The translations under genes were made by a program, and so were the position numbers. Positions 12,578-26,500 of a stretch of 64,000 nucleotides of DNA are shown piece after piece (position 1 is the stretch's first letter; every line of letters begins with the position of its first letter). Source of the DNA: Casuarina equisetifolia (taxonomy: Eukaryota > Streptophyta > Magnoliopsida > Fagales > Casuarinaceae); assembly GCA_028551475.1 (NCBI GenBank), contig CM052362.1, positions 18,210,021 through 18,274,020 of the forward strand, in the 5' to 3' direction. Below the pieces are notes generated by a model, which worked only from the letters and a program-made list of their open reading frames with translations, had not been told where the DNA came from and made no database searches.

Positions 12578-13561
12578 CTAGCGAGTCGCTGCTGCTACGG
12601 CTGGGAGGGGGATGGAGGTACCGAGGACGGTTGCCGGGACAACATCGTGAGGTATAATGGTGGCCACATGATCCTCATTATAGAGGAATTTGTGCACGAT
12701 CGAGGAGCTCGGGCCCGCCACGAGATTCTCCCACGCCTCATCCGCCTCTCTGCCCCGATTCAGGAACGCTTCTGTAGCATCCAGTCGGTGTATATTCGGT
12801 TCCCAGCGGCTGTTCTGCAGCTGACGGATCTTTTCTAATTGCCGAGAAGCTAACGTGTAAGTGTTTTCCTTGATTTGGACGATGGCCTCTTCCAGCAGCC
12901 TTGCTCGTTTTCTATTGTCCACGCGGCCTTCAAGTCGTAGATATTTCTCCAGTTCAGGTACTCCGATCGCCCGCCTGATTCCGAATGAATAATCAGCTTT
13001 CGGGTCAAACATTTTTCTCACCTCGTCCACCAAACCGGCTTCCACCATCCGATCCACTCGCTTCGATATAAATGAGCGAAGCACATGCAATGACACGTCC
13101 ACCCACAGGAAACGGCACTCGTACTTCATCTGAAATTCTGGAAGGTGGTTCACTAGGGAGGCGATATAGGAATTGGAACCACCGGCGATGATCGGGAGTC
13201 GATCTCGGCTGGTGATGGATTCCATGGCTAATGAAGTATGGTGGCAAAAATCGTTGGCAGTGAAGTTGGTGTTAGGATCGACTATGCTGAGTAAATGGTG
13301 CTGGACGCCGCGGCGCTCCTCCTCCGTGACTTTGTTGGTGACTATGTCCAGCCCTTTGTAAACTTGCATTTTGTCGGAATTTACGATCTCCGCCGGATAT
13401 CGGATCGCTAAGTCGATAGCCAACCTTGACTTCCCGGTCCCCGTTGCTCCTATTACAAACACAACTTTGTCTTTCCGAAAGAAAGAATATTCCCTGTTCG
13501 GACCCCCAGAAAAATTCATTTGGGGCGGTACCTGCTTCGAGGTGGACATGGAAATCATCAT
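12578..13561 (-). CDS. IPT5: Adenylate isopentenyltransferase (cytokinin biosynthesis), IPT5-like
   Basis: Intronless 327-residue protein, the usual single-exon form and length for plant ATP/ADP-dependent IPTs. It transfers the isopentenyl group of DMAPP to ADP or ATP, the first committed step of cytokinin synthesis. The P-loop GATGTGKS is at residues 38-45, followed by AEIVNSDKMQVYKGLDIVTNK, GVQHHLL, PIIAGGSNSYI, FLWVDVS, RVDRMVEAGLVDEVR and GIRRAIGVPE, all hallmark segments. ADEAWENLVAGPS and the tail PLPAVAAATR resemble Arabidopsis IPT5 (At5g19040) more than IPT3, and gene order agrees. Several Met codons crowd the start (MMISMS); the first in-frame ATG was taken. The reading frame is intact. 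A TATA-like run lies only about 30 bp upstream of the ATG, which would leave almost no 5' leader, so the true start of transcription may lie further upstream. Confidence 0.95.
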   Translation of the reverse strand: MMISMSTSKQVPPQMNFSGGPNREYSFFRKDKVVFVIGATGTGKSRLAIDLAIRYPAEIVNSDKMQVYKGLDIVTNKVTEEERRGVQHHLLSIVDPNTNFTANDFCHHTSLAMESITSRDRLPIIAGGSNSYIASLVNHLPEFQMKYECRFLWVDVSLHVLRSFISKRVDRMVEAGLVDEVRKMFDPKADYSFGIRRAIGVPELEKYLRLEGRVDNRKRARLLEEAIVQIKENTYTLASRQLEKIRQLQNSRWEPNIHRLDATEAFLNRGREADEAWENLVAGPSSSIVHKFLYNEDHVATIIPHDVVPATVLGTSIPLPAVAAATR

Positions 13562-13669
13562 ATCTACCTGCCAAGCAGAACCGGAGTATATATATTAATT
13601 AAACCGCGTAGGATGAATATATGTATATATTTTTTTATATCTAAATTCGCTGTAAGCTGCTTCAGCACA

Positions 13670-13704
13670 GGGAGAGAGGGAGAGAGGGAGAGAGGGAGAG
13701 AGAG
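13670..13704. repeat. (GGGAGAGA)n repeat in the IPT5 5' region
   Basis: Four or so GGGAGAGA units about 110-140 bp upstream of the IPT5 ATG. On the coding strand this is a CT-rich tract, a common feature of plant 5' leaders. Confidence 0.85.
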
Positions 13705-16700
13705 CAAGACAAACAAGACGGCAGAGAAAATCCAAAACACCCCTTCCCCCACACAGTAAGAGTAAGGAGAAGCAGCATACCTTCGAGTTACGAAAAACGC
13801 GGCGACCTTTGAAGAAAATGGAGTACAGTTTCTCCTTTCCTACACAAAAGGGGCGCGAAGAAAAGGACGAAGGAGGAGGGGGCGGGCGGGGTTAGTGAGA
13901 GAGCCTCCTAAAGGAAAGGTTAGAATAAAGGGTTATGACAGATATGGCGTAAATCTAATGCCGGGAATGGGTTTGCTGTAGGCCATGAAAAGATAGCTAC
14001 TACTTTGGCCCTTCTCTTATGTGCACCACAGAAGGTATTATAAAAATTATCTTCAATATACGTTTGCACTGGGCAAAAACCACTGTATGACTAAACAGCA
14101 CTTGCTATATATGTGACGGAGTGCTGGGTGTAAAGGCTTGTGGGTTTATCCAGAATCGTGGCCAGAGGTACGTTCTCAAAACTCCACCTGCAGCACATTA
14201 ATGAGAGCTGGCTTGGGATTTATGGGGGGACGGAGTTTATAGAGATGCGGCCTTCGCGAATGAGCAAAAAAAAAAAAAAAAAAAAAAAAAAAGACTAGTG
14301 CAACGAGCAGATGCATGGGCTTTCCATCCTTCGACCCTACGTGTTGCCCTTTGATCTTTGTCAGCTTGACTACTCCCTACTCCCTACTTCCTAATTCCTA
14401 TGCCTTGGTTAACGAGAATCGACAGCCTATGGCTGCACACCCCAGGGTTGGGTCAAATATAAAAATGCAACTCTGTGGGTTCTAACTTAAGATTCATATT
14501 TTAATAGCAAGTTCATGTAACCATTTAAGTGCCTTTAAGGAGGTGCAGAGGCTAATATTAAGAATTGGTCAACCCAAAGTAGAAAGTAGCGGTTCATGAT
14601 AGGATTCCCTAGACCCCTATTTGGTTCTTTGGTGGAAAATAAAATTTCTCAATTTGGGTCTTAACTGTGCCCTTATCCCCCTATAAAATTAGCGAATCCA
14701 CTACACTGCACCAACAATTTGGGTGGGTCACACGCAGCGGGCAGAAAGGATTTTCCTTGTAAGCGCTTTGATACCTAAATAATTGTTTATCTCTTGAAAA
14801 GACAAGTTCATGTAGCCACCCCCTCAATGAGATGCAGTTTTTCTTTTTTGTATTTTCTTTTTTTTTCCTAAGGTCCCTAACATTTGCTAAGCTACCTCCT
14901 TCTAGTTTCCTCCTCGTTTTATTCTTACCTCCCACTATATGTTCACATTCTGTAATTCATGAACCAAATGGCGACCGAAAGCAACCAAATGCTCGATGCT
15001 TATTTACATGGAGAGAAGAAAGTCATTTAAAGAGTATCGGCATCCTGCCAAAATAAGACTTTGGGGAATAAGGCATAACTTCAATCGATTAAGACTCTGG
15101 ATCAAAGAGCGATCTTGGTGGTAGAAAAGTCCCAGAAGCAATCCAACTCCAGGTCTATGTCACACCATTGACGGGTTCAAAGGTCCCAACCATAAAGAAA
15201 AAAACAACTTTCGGGGCAGGACTTGAGCATAAGAATCAATCATAAGAAAACAACAACGATCTTAAACTTGTCCTGAAGCTAAGATGAGCAAGACCAGCTT
15301 TTTTATCAAAAGGGTTAAACACTCGATAGGATTCAAACAACATTTTTAATATATGTGCTTAAATTCTTATGCGCTATAAAGTCAAACGCATAAAAAAATA
15401 GAGAACTAAATATGATAATATTAACAAACCGCCATTGCCTTGTTTATACAAATTCTAAGACATAGAGCCCCCAGTACACGAACATACTCGCTTTAAGAAC
15501 CACCTCTCTCCCAAAGAAGACATATTTCAAATTAAGAAGATTTAGCTCGTGATAAAGAATTGTGTTTAGCTCGTTGGATTGACTTTAATCAACAGAGGAA
15601 AGCACACTCTTCAGAAAGGTCTTGCGCATTCGAACATAAATTAACCAAGTTTGCTTTAATTTCCTTGACCAACCTTTTCAAGAATCTTGAAATGAACTTT
15701 TTTTTTTCTTCCATATGCTTTTTTCTTTTTGGGTTTCAAGAATCTTTAAATTATTTTTTTTCCTTATCTGTTGTTGGTTAGCGTGGACAAGGAATAGTTG
15801 GTCTCAAGTAGAAAACACCACAAAGCCAATGTTCACACGCACTACAGTTTTAAAGATATGGAAGCATTTTCGTCAATATAATAATGATCGGATTTAATAC
15901 TCTATATGTTTGGATTGGCTTTGACCTTTTATTTTACAGCCGCTTGAACTCACACAACATCTTTTACACTACGTAAACACTTGTATTGTGGATGTTGGAC
16001 TGAAATTAGTCGACGTTAAAACTCGATGTGATTTTATATAAAAAGTACGCTTGATGATAAAATGATTTAGATATGTGACTATTTTTTATGTGGGGTCTCT
16101 TTCTTTTTTAGTGAGCACTATCATTGAGCATTAATGAAGCATGCGCAACGTTTGTACTTTTTAGTTTGAGTGGAACATAATCACAATGAGTAGAGGAAAT
16201 TATTTTCAGTGGCCGACTAAGCTCAGCTTCACGTTATTATAGAGTGGAGCTCCCATTGTAGCCTAGATGTTAAATCAAAAGCTTACTTAGCTTTCAATGA
16301 ATGGCTGCATAAATGCAGATGTCTGTTGTAGACTTTCATTTATAGTAACCTAAACATTTTGCATCAAAGTGATCATGACACCCTTATAAAATGTATATAT
16401 CTCTATCTTGTTGCTGCTGAAATCAAGCAACTATGGAGTCTTTACCCTCTAATGATCAACAATAGCAATGGAACGGCTACAAAAAGCTACTCTTTTGAAT
16501 TAAGAAGGTAAAGAGTTCTCATTCTATGGTACCTTTGTAGCCAAGTTGAAATAAAAATATTTATGTAATTTGAGGTGAGTGATGAACCTTGAAACCAAGA
16601 AGCACATACAGCATAGAGTGTGTTAAACACACGCACCCACGTATCTAAATTAATTAAAAATATGTATTAGGATTTTCATCAATGATTTATTGGTGTTGTA

Positions 16701-17423
16701 TTAACTTGTGTATTGTAGTTCAACTGCAATCAAATCCTATAGCAATTCCAAATCTCTCAACCATATGTTCTTGACTTTGTGGTCAACTAGAGTGTTCCTT
16801 TTCAAGTGATGGTACAGCTTGGGAAAGTGAAAAATAACTTCGAAGTTTTATGTCGCGTGACCGCCACGGACCATGAGGTCGGGCAAACATGGGGCTTTTC
16901 CAAGAAGAGCGTCACCACTCAACAAGCACAGTTGTTGCACCCATTGTTTGTCGTTCATGTGCGACCACCTCAAAGGAACTAGCGGTCCACATACACAGCT
17001 AGCATCACAGAAGAATGTTGTTCGTACGCTTGGCTCAATGATTAAGCCATCAGTGTGCAATTATGAACCAATTCGTGCTAGAAGTTTCCAATGTATATGA
17101 CCAAGTCAACTAGAGTTTGTTTGCTAGTATCTACCACTTATAAATGTATTTCTAGAAAGATGTATTTATTAGATAAAAAGGTTGATATGAGCTTTGCCCA
17201 TGCCTATTGCTCTGACAATTCATGATAACTTGACAAATTGCATAGCATAATGGTGATGTACCATTCAAGTTTCCACCCTTTCGACAGTAAGATGAAGGTC
17301 AAATATGGTGGTGACAAGCAATAAAAAATTGGGGTTTCACTATTTAAAAAGAGCTTGAGAAAGAGCTACCACGTTTAAGGAAGGTAGTGGGTCACAAATA
17401 ACCAAATCTTAGCATGAAAAGGC

Positions 17424-17473
<50 letters not shown>
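17424..17473. repeat. (AAT)n microsatellite
   Basis: About 16 uninterrupted AAT units in the gene-poor region. Confidence 0.95.
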
Positions 17474-17475
<2 letters not shown>

Positions 17476-20400
17476 TCATGCTCTATGAGTTTGAGAATTG
17501 AGATGACTAGAGCCTAAACTCCTTCATAAGGAGCCATTAGAAGGTGAGTCTAGTGTCAGCAACCATGACAAACTCTAGCTTTAATAATGCATATTTAAGT
17601 TGTAACACTTAAAAAACTCATAGTTGGATCTCATATAAGACTCATTGGTCTACCTCTAGTGTGCACTAATATGCTTGTCTCTTTTAGTGACAATGTGATA
17701 TGGCCTTAATTTGCCAATGATATGTAGAAACTACCAAAATCTTAACCTCACTACTTGTTAGTGCGATAGAATTAGTCATATAATAACTCATAATAATGAC
17801 AAATGCTACATACAAAATTAAGATTTGAATCCTTGGTTCTACCAATATACGAATCTTCATATCTAGAAATTTCTTCATAAAATGTGAATCCTTCATTTAA
17901 ATCTATCACCTCGCTACTTGAATTTGTCAATTTCTTACATGCTTTTTGATTTCAATAAGTATGCCATTAACGACATGTGTAATCGTAGTATTATACACAA
18001 AATTATTATAACTACTAAAATAATATGTCTAATCATGTTGTTGTCAACGCATTTCTTTCAAAGTTGCATAAGATTATGTAATTATTTCCTCAACCACAAA
18101 AGTAATTACTATACACCCTCAATGATGAAAACCTTTTAGTTGACATGTGAACAATCTTCTGAAGCTCATGATGAAGAATTCCTATTTTCATATAAGGCTG
18201 CTCGAGTTCAAGATCTTACAAAGAAATCATAAAAGTAATATCCAAACACTTTCATGTTTTACAAAACAAACAAGAAAACGTCATTAAAACGGAACTTTCT
18301 TTCTAATTGTAGTACTTTTGAACAAAAAAAAGTGATTTATCTAACATCTTTAACAAATTATGGTTCTAATTCTTTGGGCTAGAAGCTTTAAAGAAAGAAC
18401 TCCTTGTTTCACGTGCACAATGGGACGGTCGAAAAGAATTATCTTTGGTGCTTTTGCCGTGTGGCTCTCATTTCCCTACGTAATAGCCACCTATAAAATT
18501 CTCCCTTTCTTTCGTGCTTCTAGTAATGAATCTCATGACGAAAATATTCCTATATCTCTAGGTCACGCCGGTCGGTGACGATAAGCAGAGACAAAGGAAC
18601 AGATACCTTCTACAAGAGGTAGACCGCTGGTTCTTGAATTAATTGCAAAACCAGCCGACTTTACACAAGTGAAAAGGAAGGACTTAGGCTTACATGGTCT
18701 AAGAAGATTCAACCCTATTTAAAAGTAGGTTTAAAGAATAATGTGTTTTTCTTATGTGTAAAGATAATTTTTAGTAAGATTTAAATAATGTGAGACTTAT
18801 CTCACACTATCTTTTAACATCACTCTCTTATCTTAAGCATAGAAAATACTTTCTACATGAATAATTGTCTACAAGCAAAAGAATAATTTACTCAAATCTC
18901 ATATTATATTAAAAAGTTCAGTTCTATAAAATAAAATAACTCAAGAGTGGGAAAATTTTCTTTTTTATTAAAATGATTCTCAAATAAGATTTGCATGATG
19001 TCAAATATGAGTAAATACCTAAGTATGGGTGCACCAATGAGCTAAGTCCATGGGAATTACATGGGTTGAACATCAAATAGTTTGACAAAAAACAGCTTCA
19101 CGAACCCCAAATGTGTGCTGGAAATAAGAGAATGAATGTGAAAATAGTTTGTGTTATATTCGTGTTTTAAGCACTAAAAAGTGGACCATAATAGAATGTT
19201 ATGCGATCTTTGTCAACACAAGACTCAAAAGTCTTGCTCAAATAAGAGGATACTAAAAGAGGTTGAGATCTAAAGTACTAGCAATACCAACTAGTTCTTC
19301 CAATTGTGAAGAAGGGGAAGATTCGAGCTTCTCCACCTCCTATTCTAGAATGAGCTAAATCTATTCTTCAGTTTTGAATCCCTAATCAATTAGCTACATA
19401 AACTTAATATATCAAAACAATAAACTTTTGCCGACTATGATGAGGAAGGCAAAACCTCATAACACGTCTAAACTTTTAAAACACGATAACTTCTCTTAGT
19501 TACAATTATAAATAAATATAAAGTTAAAGTCAAAGTTTGTTCATAATTAAAAGGAAATAACTTCACACTTACATATTACTAAAGGATCATCTCTTTAAGA
19601 TATAAAACTTATGTCCTCAATATTGTCCCACACATCAAATATACTAAAGAGACTCAAAATTAAATAAAATTAAAATGAATCATCTTGGACTATAATACCA
19701 TATAAGTAAACTCAAAATTCAATATAAAAACTAACTTAATAATCTAAAATCAAATATTTTTGGTAGGTAACATTCACCCTTAATAATGGTTTGAAGAATA
19801 AACACAAGTGAGATTTGTTTTCAAAAGTGGATATGAAATGACAATACTCACAATACAAAATCCATAAACAAATGAGGAGCAAGTTCATATTTATTCAAAA
19901 GCAAGAAAAGGGGCTAAGCAAACTTCGAATTTTGTCTTGTCAGTGATACAAAATGGAGCAGGAAAATCATAGACTCTTATTGACAATTTTAAGTGGCGCA
20001 ATCCTAAGGTATGAACTGTGCAGCCTGACACAGTACATAGGCAATTGTCAATTCGCATTATTACACGTGGGTGCACTTAGTCGTCCATCCAAGAGCGAAA
20101 AGTGAAGTGATGAGTTTGACAGTGAAGAATCAAGATTTCAGCACTAAGACGAAGATGACATGATACCAACTCAATAATCATTAGGAGGACAATATTCTAG
20201 ATTATCTAAAGAACCAACTTGTTCCATAATTAAAGTTTCTGATTCTACGAACAGTATTATTGTCAAACTATGTCTTCACGGCCCGATGACAATGGATGTG
20301 GAGAGCCCAAGGGAGTGTGCATCGGCTGCAATGACTTTATCTTTTCACATCAAAATATTAAAGGAAAGTGGCCATTCAATGCGAGAAGATATAAAAGCAT

Positions 20401-20591
20401 CCCACGATCATGCTTCCGGCTGAGAACCCTCGATTCTTCAACTCCAATGACTATTTCAATCTGACCAGGTACGAGCTAATCATTGCATTTACGTCCTTGG
20501 AAGCGTGATCACTTGCTTGCTGATCAGCATTTTAGTTTTCGGCCAAACTAGTCAGACTTCATTCGATTATAGTACACTTGCGCAGAGAGAG

Positions 20592-20598
<7 letters not shown>

Positions 20599-20643
<45 letters not shown>
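20599..20643. repeat. (GA)n microsatellite
   Basis: More than 20 GA units; the Arg/Glu and Leu/Ser frames across it are artefacts of the repeat. Confidence 0.95.
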
Positions 20644-20646
<3 letters not shown>

Positions 20647-21982
20647 GAGGAAGAGAGCATCTCTTTGTCCTTCCACATCCACGAAAAGTAGTTGTCTATC
20701 TTGATAGCTTTTAATCTTTTCAGGAATCACTCTGCACACGCGAAAAGACACCTGGGGCAATCATGAGCAGGTCAATAATGGTCTCACAAATCGTGCTTTA
20801 TAATAGAATCCACATAACTACATTAAACAACTTTAAATAAGGACCTTGATCCATATGTTATCGTCAATTACTTTACGTTTATATAAGACCCATCTGCATA
20901 ATTTATTCTAGGGTCAGTTCTTCCTTTGAGCCCACCTTATTTTGATTCCACGATGCCCCACCTCCATTCATTGCATTTTTCCTGTAATTACAGATCAGTG
21001 GAATTCATATTGTAATCATCCACATCCAGTCATCGTCTTCCGCGGCTTCACCAGCTTTCCTGCCAAATTCCGTGGTTTTGCGTCCTTCCATTCGTACAAA
21101 CTGAGTCAAAAAGGCGAAAATATGAATTCCAATGTGCATTCAAAAGAATGTTTCAGTTCCGGTTCCCCTCTTGTCAACGCAGGAGTCATTACTTTAGTCT
21201 CATTCCCTGAGGTAGAGGTAGAGGTAGAGGTAAAGGTAGATATCTTTTGAATGATTAATATGTGCTTAAGCTCCTTTTAATTATCTCCCATTATATGCAA
21301 ATTCTTTACATCTCTATTCAACATCTTATACATTTGGTTAGCATTCTTGCCAACCACTGACCTACAAATTGGAGGGAAATGGTATAGTGGGAAATTCAGC
21401 AACCCTGAGTAGCACATTACGGCAGGTAGGGAGATTAAAGAAACATAAGAGACAGTACAAAGAACAACCAGCATTTAAAAATGATGGGGTTGTCCGGCTT
21501 TTGATTGTCTGCTGCCCCTCTGTGCTTAAAACTATTTATCAACTTGCAAATATATATTACAAAGGCTATCACATTGAGCCCTGGGATTAAGTTCCAAGCA
21601 ATTATAATCATTAATCTTACTGACCCTTCGTCCTTGAGTAGTCTTCTAACGACGTTGCATCTGTCCACCTAAAGAGCCATTGAATCTGGATCGGCTTCTA
21701 TTGTTAATTTAGGAAGACCCCAAGGAATAAGTTCAGCCACCTAAGAGCAGGCGGATTCGGCCTCTACTAGGACATAGGGACCAGGAACCGACATAAACAT
21801 GTCATAATTAAAGAAGATTAGTGCAGCAGATCAAGGGCAGTAGGAATAGTTTTTATTTGAATGACTTAGGCTTGATTCCAAACTTTGCTGGCACCCGTAG
21901 AGCTATCAAAGCCCGAAGGATATTGGCCGATTGGAAAGACCAATTTTATGGTAGGTTGCACGGCCGAAAGTCATGCTTTTAA

Positions 21983-21983
21983 C

Positions 21984-22027
<44 letters not shown>
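21983..22027. repeat. (CTA)n microsatellite
   Basis: About 15 CTA units; the poly-Leu frame across it is an artefact. Confidence 0.95.
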
Positions 22028-22028
<1 letters not shown>

Positions 22029-22116
22029 GTACCTGTAAATTGGGTGTGCAAACCAAAGAAAGGAAGTCCAGTCTTTACTCATGATGAAAGCTAGGAAGGT
22101 AACTGGTATTGAAATT

Positions 22117-22503
22117 CTAGATCAGGGGAGGGAATACCATGTACAGCTTTTGACTCCCATGGAGAAAAACTAAAATACAAAGCAGATTCACGGAGTTGGA
22201 GGAGCTTAATAGCTTGGGTTTGAACGAGAGATTAGACCAAGTTTTGGGCCTCATCAACATGGACTTCACCATAAGAACGTTTGGGCTCCAAATTTGCCAC
22301 TGGAGATCCACATAAAACACCAGAATCGTGGGCACAAGTAAGTAAAAAGCCCATCCGAGAAACCAAACCTGGCCGTCTGTAATTATCCCACTCAAGCTCT
22401 TGGAGGTTGTCTTCTCGCTTGCCATGCCGGCGCGTGGAAAGTCGAGCAACCGCGCTTTCCCGGCCCCTCCCAAATCGGTTGAAAGGCTGGCATCGGACCT
22501 CAA
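22117..22503 (-). CDS. Possible small membrane protein, unrecognised
   Basis: An open frame of 128 codons on the minus strand whose 5' part is GC-richer than the surroundings. An internal Met at 22425 begins MASEKTTSKSLSGII, followed by DGQVWFLGWAF and one hydrophobic segment (YLLVPTILVFYV). After about SPNV the sequence loses coding character, so the frame may continue across an intron or be decayed. I do not recognise the family. It would be transcribed away from the DUF1749 gene that starts about 1 kb to the right. Confidence 0.3.
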   Translation of the reverse strand: MRSDASLSTDLGGAGKARLLDFPRAGMASEKTTSKSLSGIITDGQVWFLGWAFYLLVPTILVFYVDLQWQIWSPNVLMVKSMLMRPKTWSNLSFKPKLLSSSNSVNLLCILVFLHGSQKLYMVFPPLI

Positions 22504-23535
22504 AAGTTGAGACTATAAATACACATAAATTTCAAATCATACATTAATAAGGTGAGATATAAAGTGTCAAGGGATAACCTGATTCTTATACTAGTTTACT
22601 TGTACTTCAAAAGTTAGTTTAATAAATAAGAGGATAAACCGACACATAATTAAGAATTTCAATTCAAACCTTAGTAACACCAGACTGAACATTTACGCTA
22701 ATAACAAAATTAGATTACGGCTAGATTTGATGTTTTAGAAACTAAATAAACAAATTATTTTATATTGTTTCTGTAAAAGTCCAGATTATAAAATCCCAGC
22801 AGAAGTTTGGTGGGCCACACGTTATTAGGTCCTCAGAGACAAGCTCCTCCTTAATTTTCTCCCCTTCTTCAAAAAATTGAGAATTTTGATCTTAATATAG
22901 CTCTAGAAAAGCGTTTGATTATCAGAATATGTAACTAAACCTTAAATGAATTAATTTGTCCTTAATTTCAATGAATTTGGGTTATTTTAAATAAGCATAA
23001 CGAAGAAGGGACTTCACTTCATAAACATAAATTTATTAAGAGAGAAACTTCATCCCACAGCAATTGAAACAATTAAATTAAATTTCTTAAAATAATTTAC
23101 TTATAAGAGAAATAACATATTGTTGACTAAGTTGTTATGACAAATTAATTATCTAATATTCATTAACAAAATTTATTTTAACAAATTAGCCATCTGATTT
23201 AATAGTTATCTTAAATTGTCATAACCAATTAACTACGTAATCACTAAGTAAACTATTATGACCACATAATAAAAAAAAATACTCAAAACTATTATGACCA
23301 TCCTCGACGTAAAATAATTTTTGAGTTTAGAATTTTCCAAATTTAATAAAAATTAACATCTTTCAGAAAATATACCCATTTGTTAATAATGGTCTTCCAT
23401 TTTCTAGAAATCTGATGAGATCTAATTAGGAAATTTTAGGTGGCGGAATATTCTCGCAAGCTGTGGCTAATCTCCTCGGCCTCTCCGAATTGGAAACAAG
23501 CTGGGAGCTATGGTGGTTGAATCCCGGCCTTTGAT
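22504..23535. other. AT-rich spacer upstream of the DUF1749 gene
   Basis: About 1 kb of strongly AT-rich sequence, turning GC-richer just before the start codon at 23536. It presumably holds the hydrolase promoter; no distinct element is assigned. Confidence 0.45.
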
Positions 23536-26500
23536 ATGAGTCTCGCGCCCACTTCTTCCGCGCATTTGTCGCCCCTATCATCGGCCTCCGTTACTTCTTC
23601 TTCTTCTTCTTCTTCGTCGTCGTCGTCATCATTTTCTTCCTCCTCGTCCTCTACTCCGACGTCGTGGCTATCTGGCATTGTGCGCGGCAGGTCCGGGAGT
23701 GTCAAGATGGGTAGCAGCTCCACCAGCGGCGGGGGTGGGGGTGGGGGCGGGAGCGGGGGCGACAGCATCGGTCCCATCGTACGGAAGAACCAGTGGCGGG
23801 GTGTGCTTTTCAAGTACGGGCCCAAGCCCATTCAGGTCCGTGGAAATTCGTTCGCTTTCGAATCTACAAAATTCTGGGAATGAGAAATTATGGAAATTTT
23901 ACTTTATTTGGCTTTCGGGTTCAATTGAATGATTGGTTCCAGAACTCGATCCTTGGTCTTAGTTTTGGCAATGTTGTTCATTTCTATGCGGGTCATTTCC
24001 AGCTGAGGGAAATGGTTGCTGTTGCTGTGGGACTCTTCAAGAAAGAAAGGAAGTCAGAAGTATTCAATTTTTGATGTAACATAGTGACTGGTTACAGAGT
24101 AATTATGGAGAATATATTCTTGTTTCTTTAATGGGGTTCCCTGGTGGCGATGTGATATGATGCCAAGCTCATTATTTGGTTATCGAGATAGAATGTTAGG
24201 ATTCTCTAAACCACTTAAAAGATGTTGACAATATTTTGTTTCTTACCATTTCTAATTATGTCTTCTCGATTATACTCTTGTCCAAATACTTATCTTGGAA
24301 ATTTGGAGTGAAGAGTTTAATTTTGGTTATAGTAAAAGAGTTTTGGATAATGGAAATTTAAAAATGGTCGTTTCCGCGGAGAGAAGGGAAGAGAGAGGAG
24401 AGTTGTAGATTGAAAGGAGATGTCTAAGGCACATCTGTGGTTCACTGATTTAGTTATTTGCGTGACATGAAAACATGTTTGTGTGTGCATGTACGACATT
24501 TCTCATATGTATTTTTGTTGCTATTTGTTGCTCAGATTTTACCTGATTGTGCTCCCAAAAATTAAACTTCCTTGGAACTATGTTGAACAAATTAATTTAT
24601 TGTCCAACATGATGACTTTCTGATAGTTTTTGTTGCTGTGCAGGTTGCGTTTAAAACTGGTGACTACAAACAACAACTAATTTTCATTGGTGGATTAACT
24701 GATGGCTTTCTGGCGACAGAGTATGTTTTACATGGCTGGTCTAACCAATCGATAGCTCATTCAACTAATTACTTTGATGGAAGTGCTTTATTTCTGAGTA
24801 CTTAAAAAACTATCTTCTCTCGGTCTTTTATTGCGGTTAAACTGACATCATAGATTCTGCTAGATGGTAACTGAGAGCCAGTTCGTCAACTGGTTTTCAA
24901 AGATCCATTCCATTTGAGATGATTCTGAATGCTGAAGACTTAATCTGAAAGCTTGAATGTGATTTGCAGATACTTGGAACCTCTTGCAATTGCCTTGGAT
25001 AAAGAGAAGTGGTCATTTGTTCAACTGCTTCTGTCGTCCTCCTATAGTGGATATGGCACCTCAAGCTTGCAACAGGTAACATCTCTTAAGCTCTTTCATG
25101 TCAATGATGTCGAGTCAATTGGATTTCTCATTGTTAGGTTTTATTTCCGGCATTGTGACATATTGCACAGTATTACTACTATTCCAATGGACTGTTGTTA
25201 GTTTCTTCTATTTGAATTGTAGATCATGCGACTTTGAATATTTGTGGACAATTTCCTGCCCAAAGAAATTTTTCTTTAGGGCTCTTTCTTGATTTTTTTT
25301 CCCCTTTTTGCTGATGTGAAAATTCTTGTTAATGGATTTTTCTCACTACAATAAGAAGCTGTCTTCCTCTCTAATTGTGTGATTTATTGTGCTTGTGCAA
25401 AACCCTTGAGTGAGAGAGAAATGGATTTTCCTTTCTCAGTGAGCACGGGCCTTTGAGCTGGATATTTTATATGGGAACGAATTATTGAAAATGTATAGAA
25501 CTTGGTCTGCTTCTTTTCTCCCTTTCTGAGCATGTGCTTTTGAAATTACCTCTTTGCTATTTTATGATGCTGTTGCACCATGTACTCTTGAAGGATGCAA
25601 AGGAGCTTGATCAGCTGATCAGTTATTTCATCAACAAAGAAGATTCTGAAGGTGTCGCATTACTAGGGCATAGTACTGGTTGTCAGGTTAGCAGTGATTG
25701 TATTACAAGTTGAAGTGGATATGCGTTGTATTTGTACATTCACCATGAGTGCTTTTTACTAAACTATCTTCATCTTCTTGGATATGAATGAAGGACATTG
25801 TGCATTACATGCGAACAAATGCTGCATGCTCCCGAGCAGTCCGTGCTGCCATTTTGCAGGTGGTTACCCTTGCTCTGAACAATGTAAAAGTTTAAAAGAT
25901 CTATATTTCCTTCTCTAAAAGTAAACCATTAGTTGCCATCTTGATGTTTATATGAGTTTCTGCAATAAGAGAATGGCTTTTAGGTGATAACTGAGGCTTA
26001 TTCTGAATCCCGGGTCTGTCCACCTGGTAGCCAATGCCAGTTGCTAGTGCTAAATCGTCACTGTGGCCAGATACTATAGCAATAGGGGAACTTGCTCGAA
26101 ATAGGTTTATAATAAACTAATGGAGGTGATATAAAACCTCAAACTAATAATAATTTGAATATCTATACATCAAATGAAACATAAGTGGAAGTTTTTGAAA
26201 TGTGAGAAAGTAGGAGTGACATAGTTGGTCTGAAATTAATGTTGAAGTCTTTTTTTTTTTTTTTATCTGAGTGCATGTTGGTTTCATTATGGTGAATCTT
26301 CATTTTATGCAATTGAGTCCATGGGTATGCACAAGTAAGTTGTTATAGGAATAGTTGGTTCTTCTTTGATAGGCAGAGAAAAAAATAGACCCTCCCTGTG
26401 TTAGGCAGGCTATGGATGACTGGGGTTTTATGTATTGACCAAGAAGAAAAATTATCTCGTTGGACATTAGTCAAAGTTCTAGGAATGACAGTTCATTGGC

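Larger units (their letters stand above)
13562..22116. other. Long gene-poor intergenic region upstream of IPT5
   Basis: About 8.5 kb with no supportable gene. It contains the presumed IPT5 promoter, including GA-rich sequence at 13670-13704, an A-run at 14266-14292, and AAT, GA and CTA microsatellites. All open frames are short, lack family resemblance and often overlap simple repeats. Unrecognised old transposon debris cannot be excluded. Confidence 0.5.
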
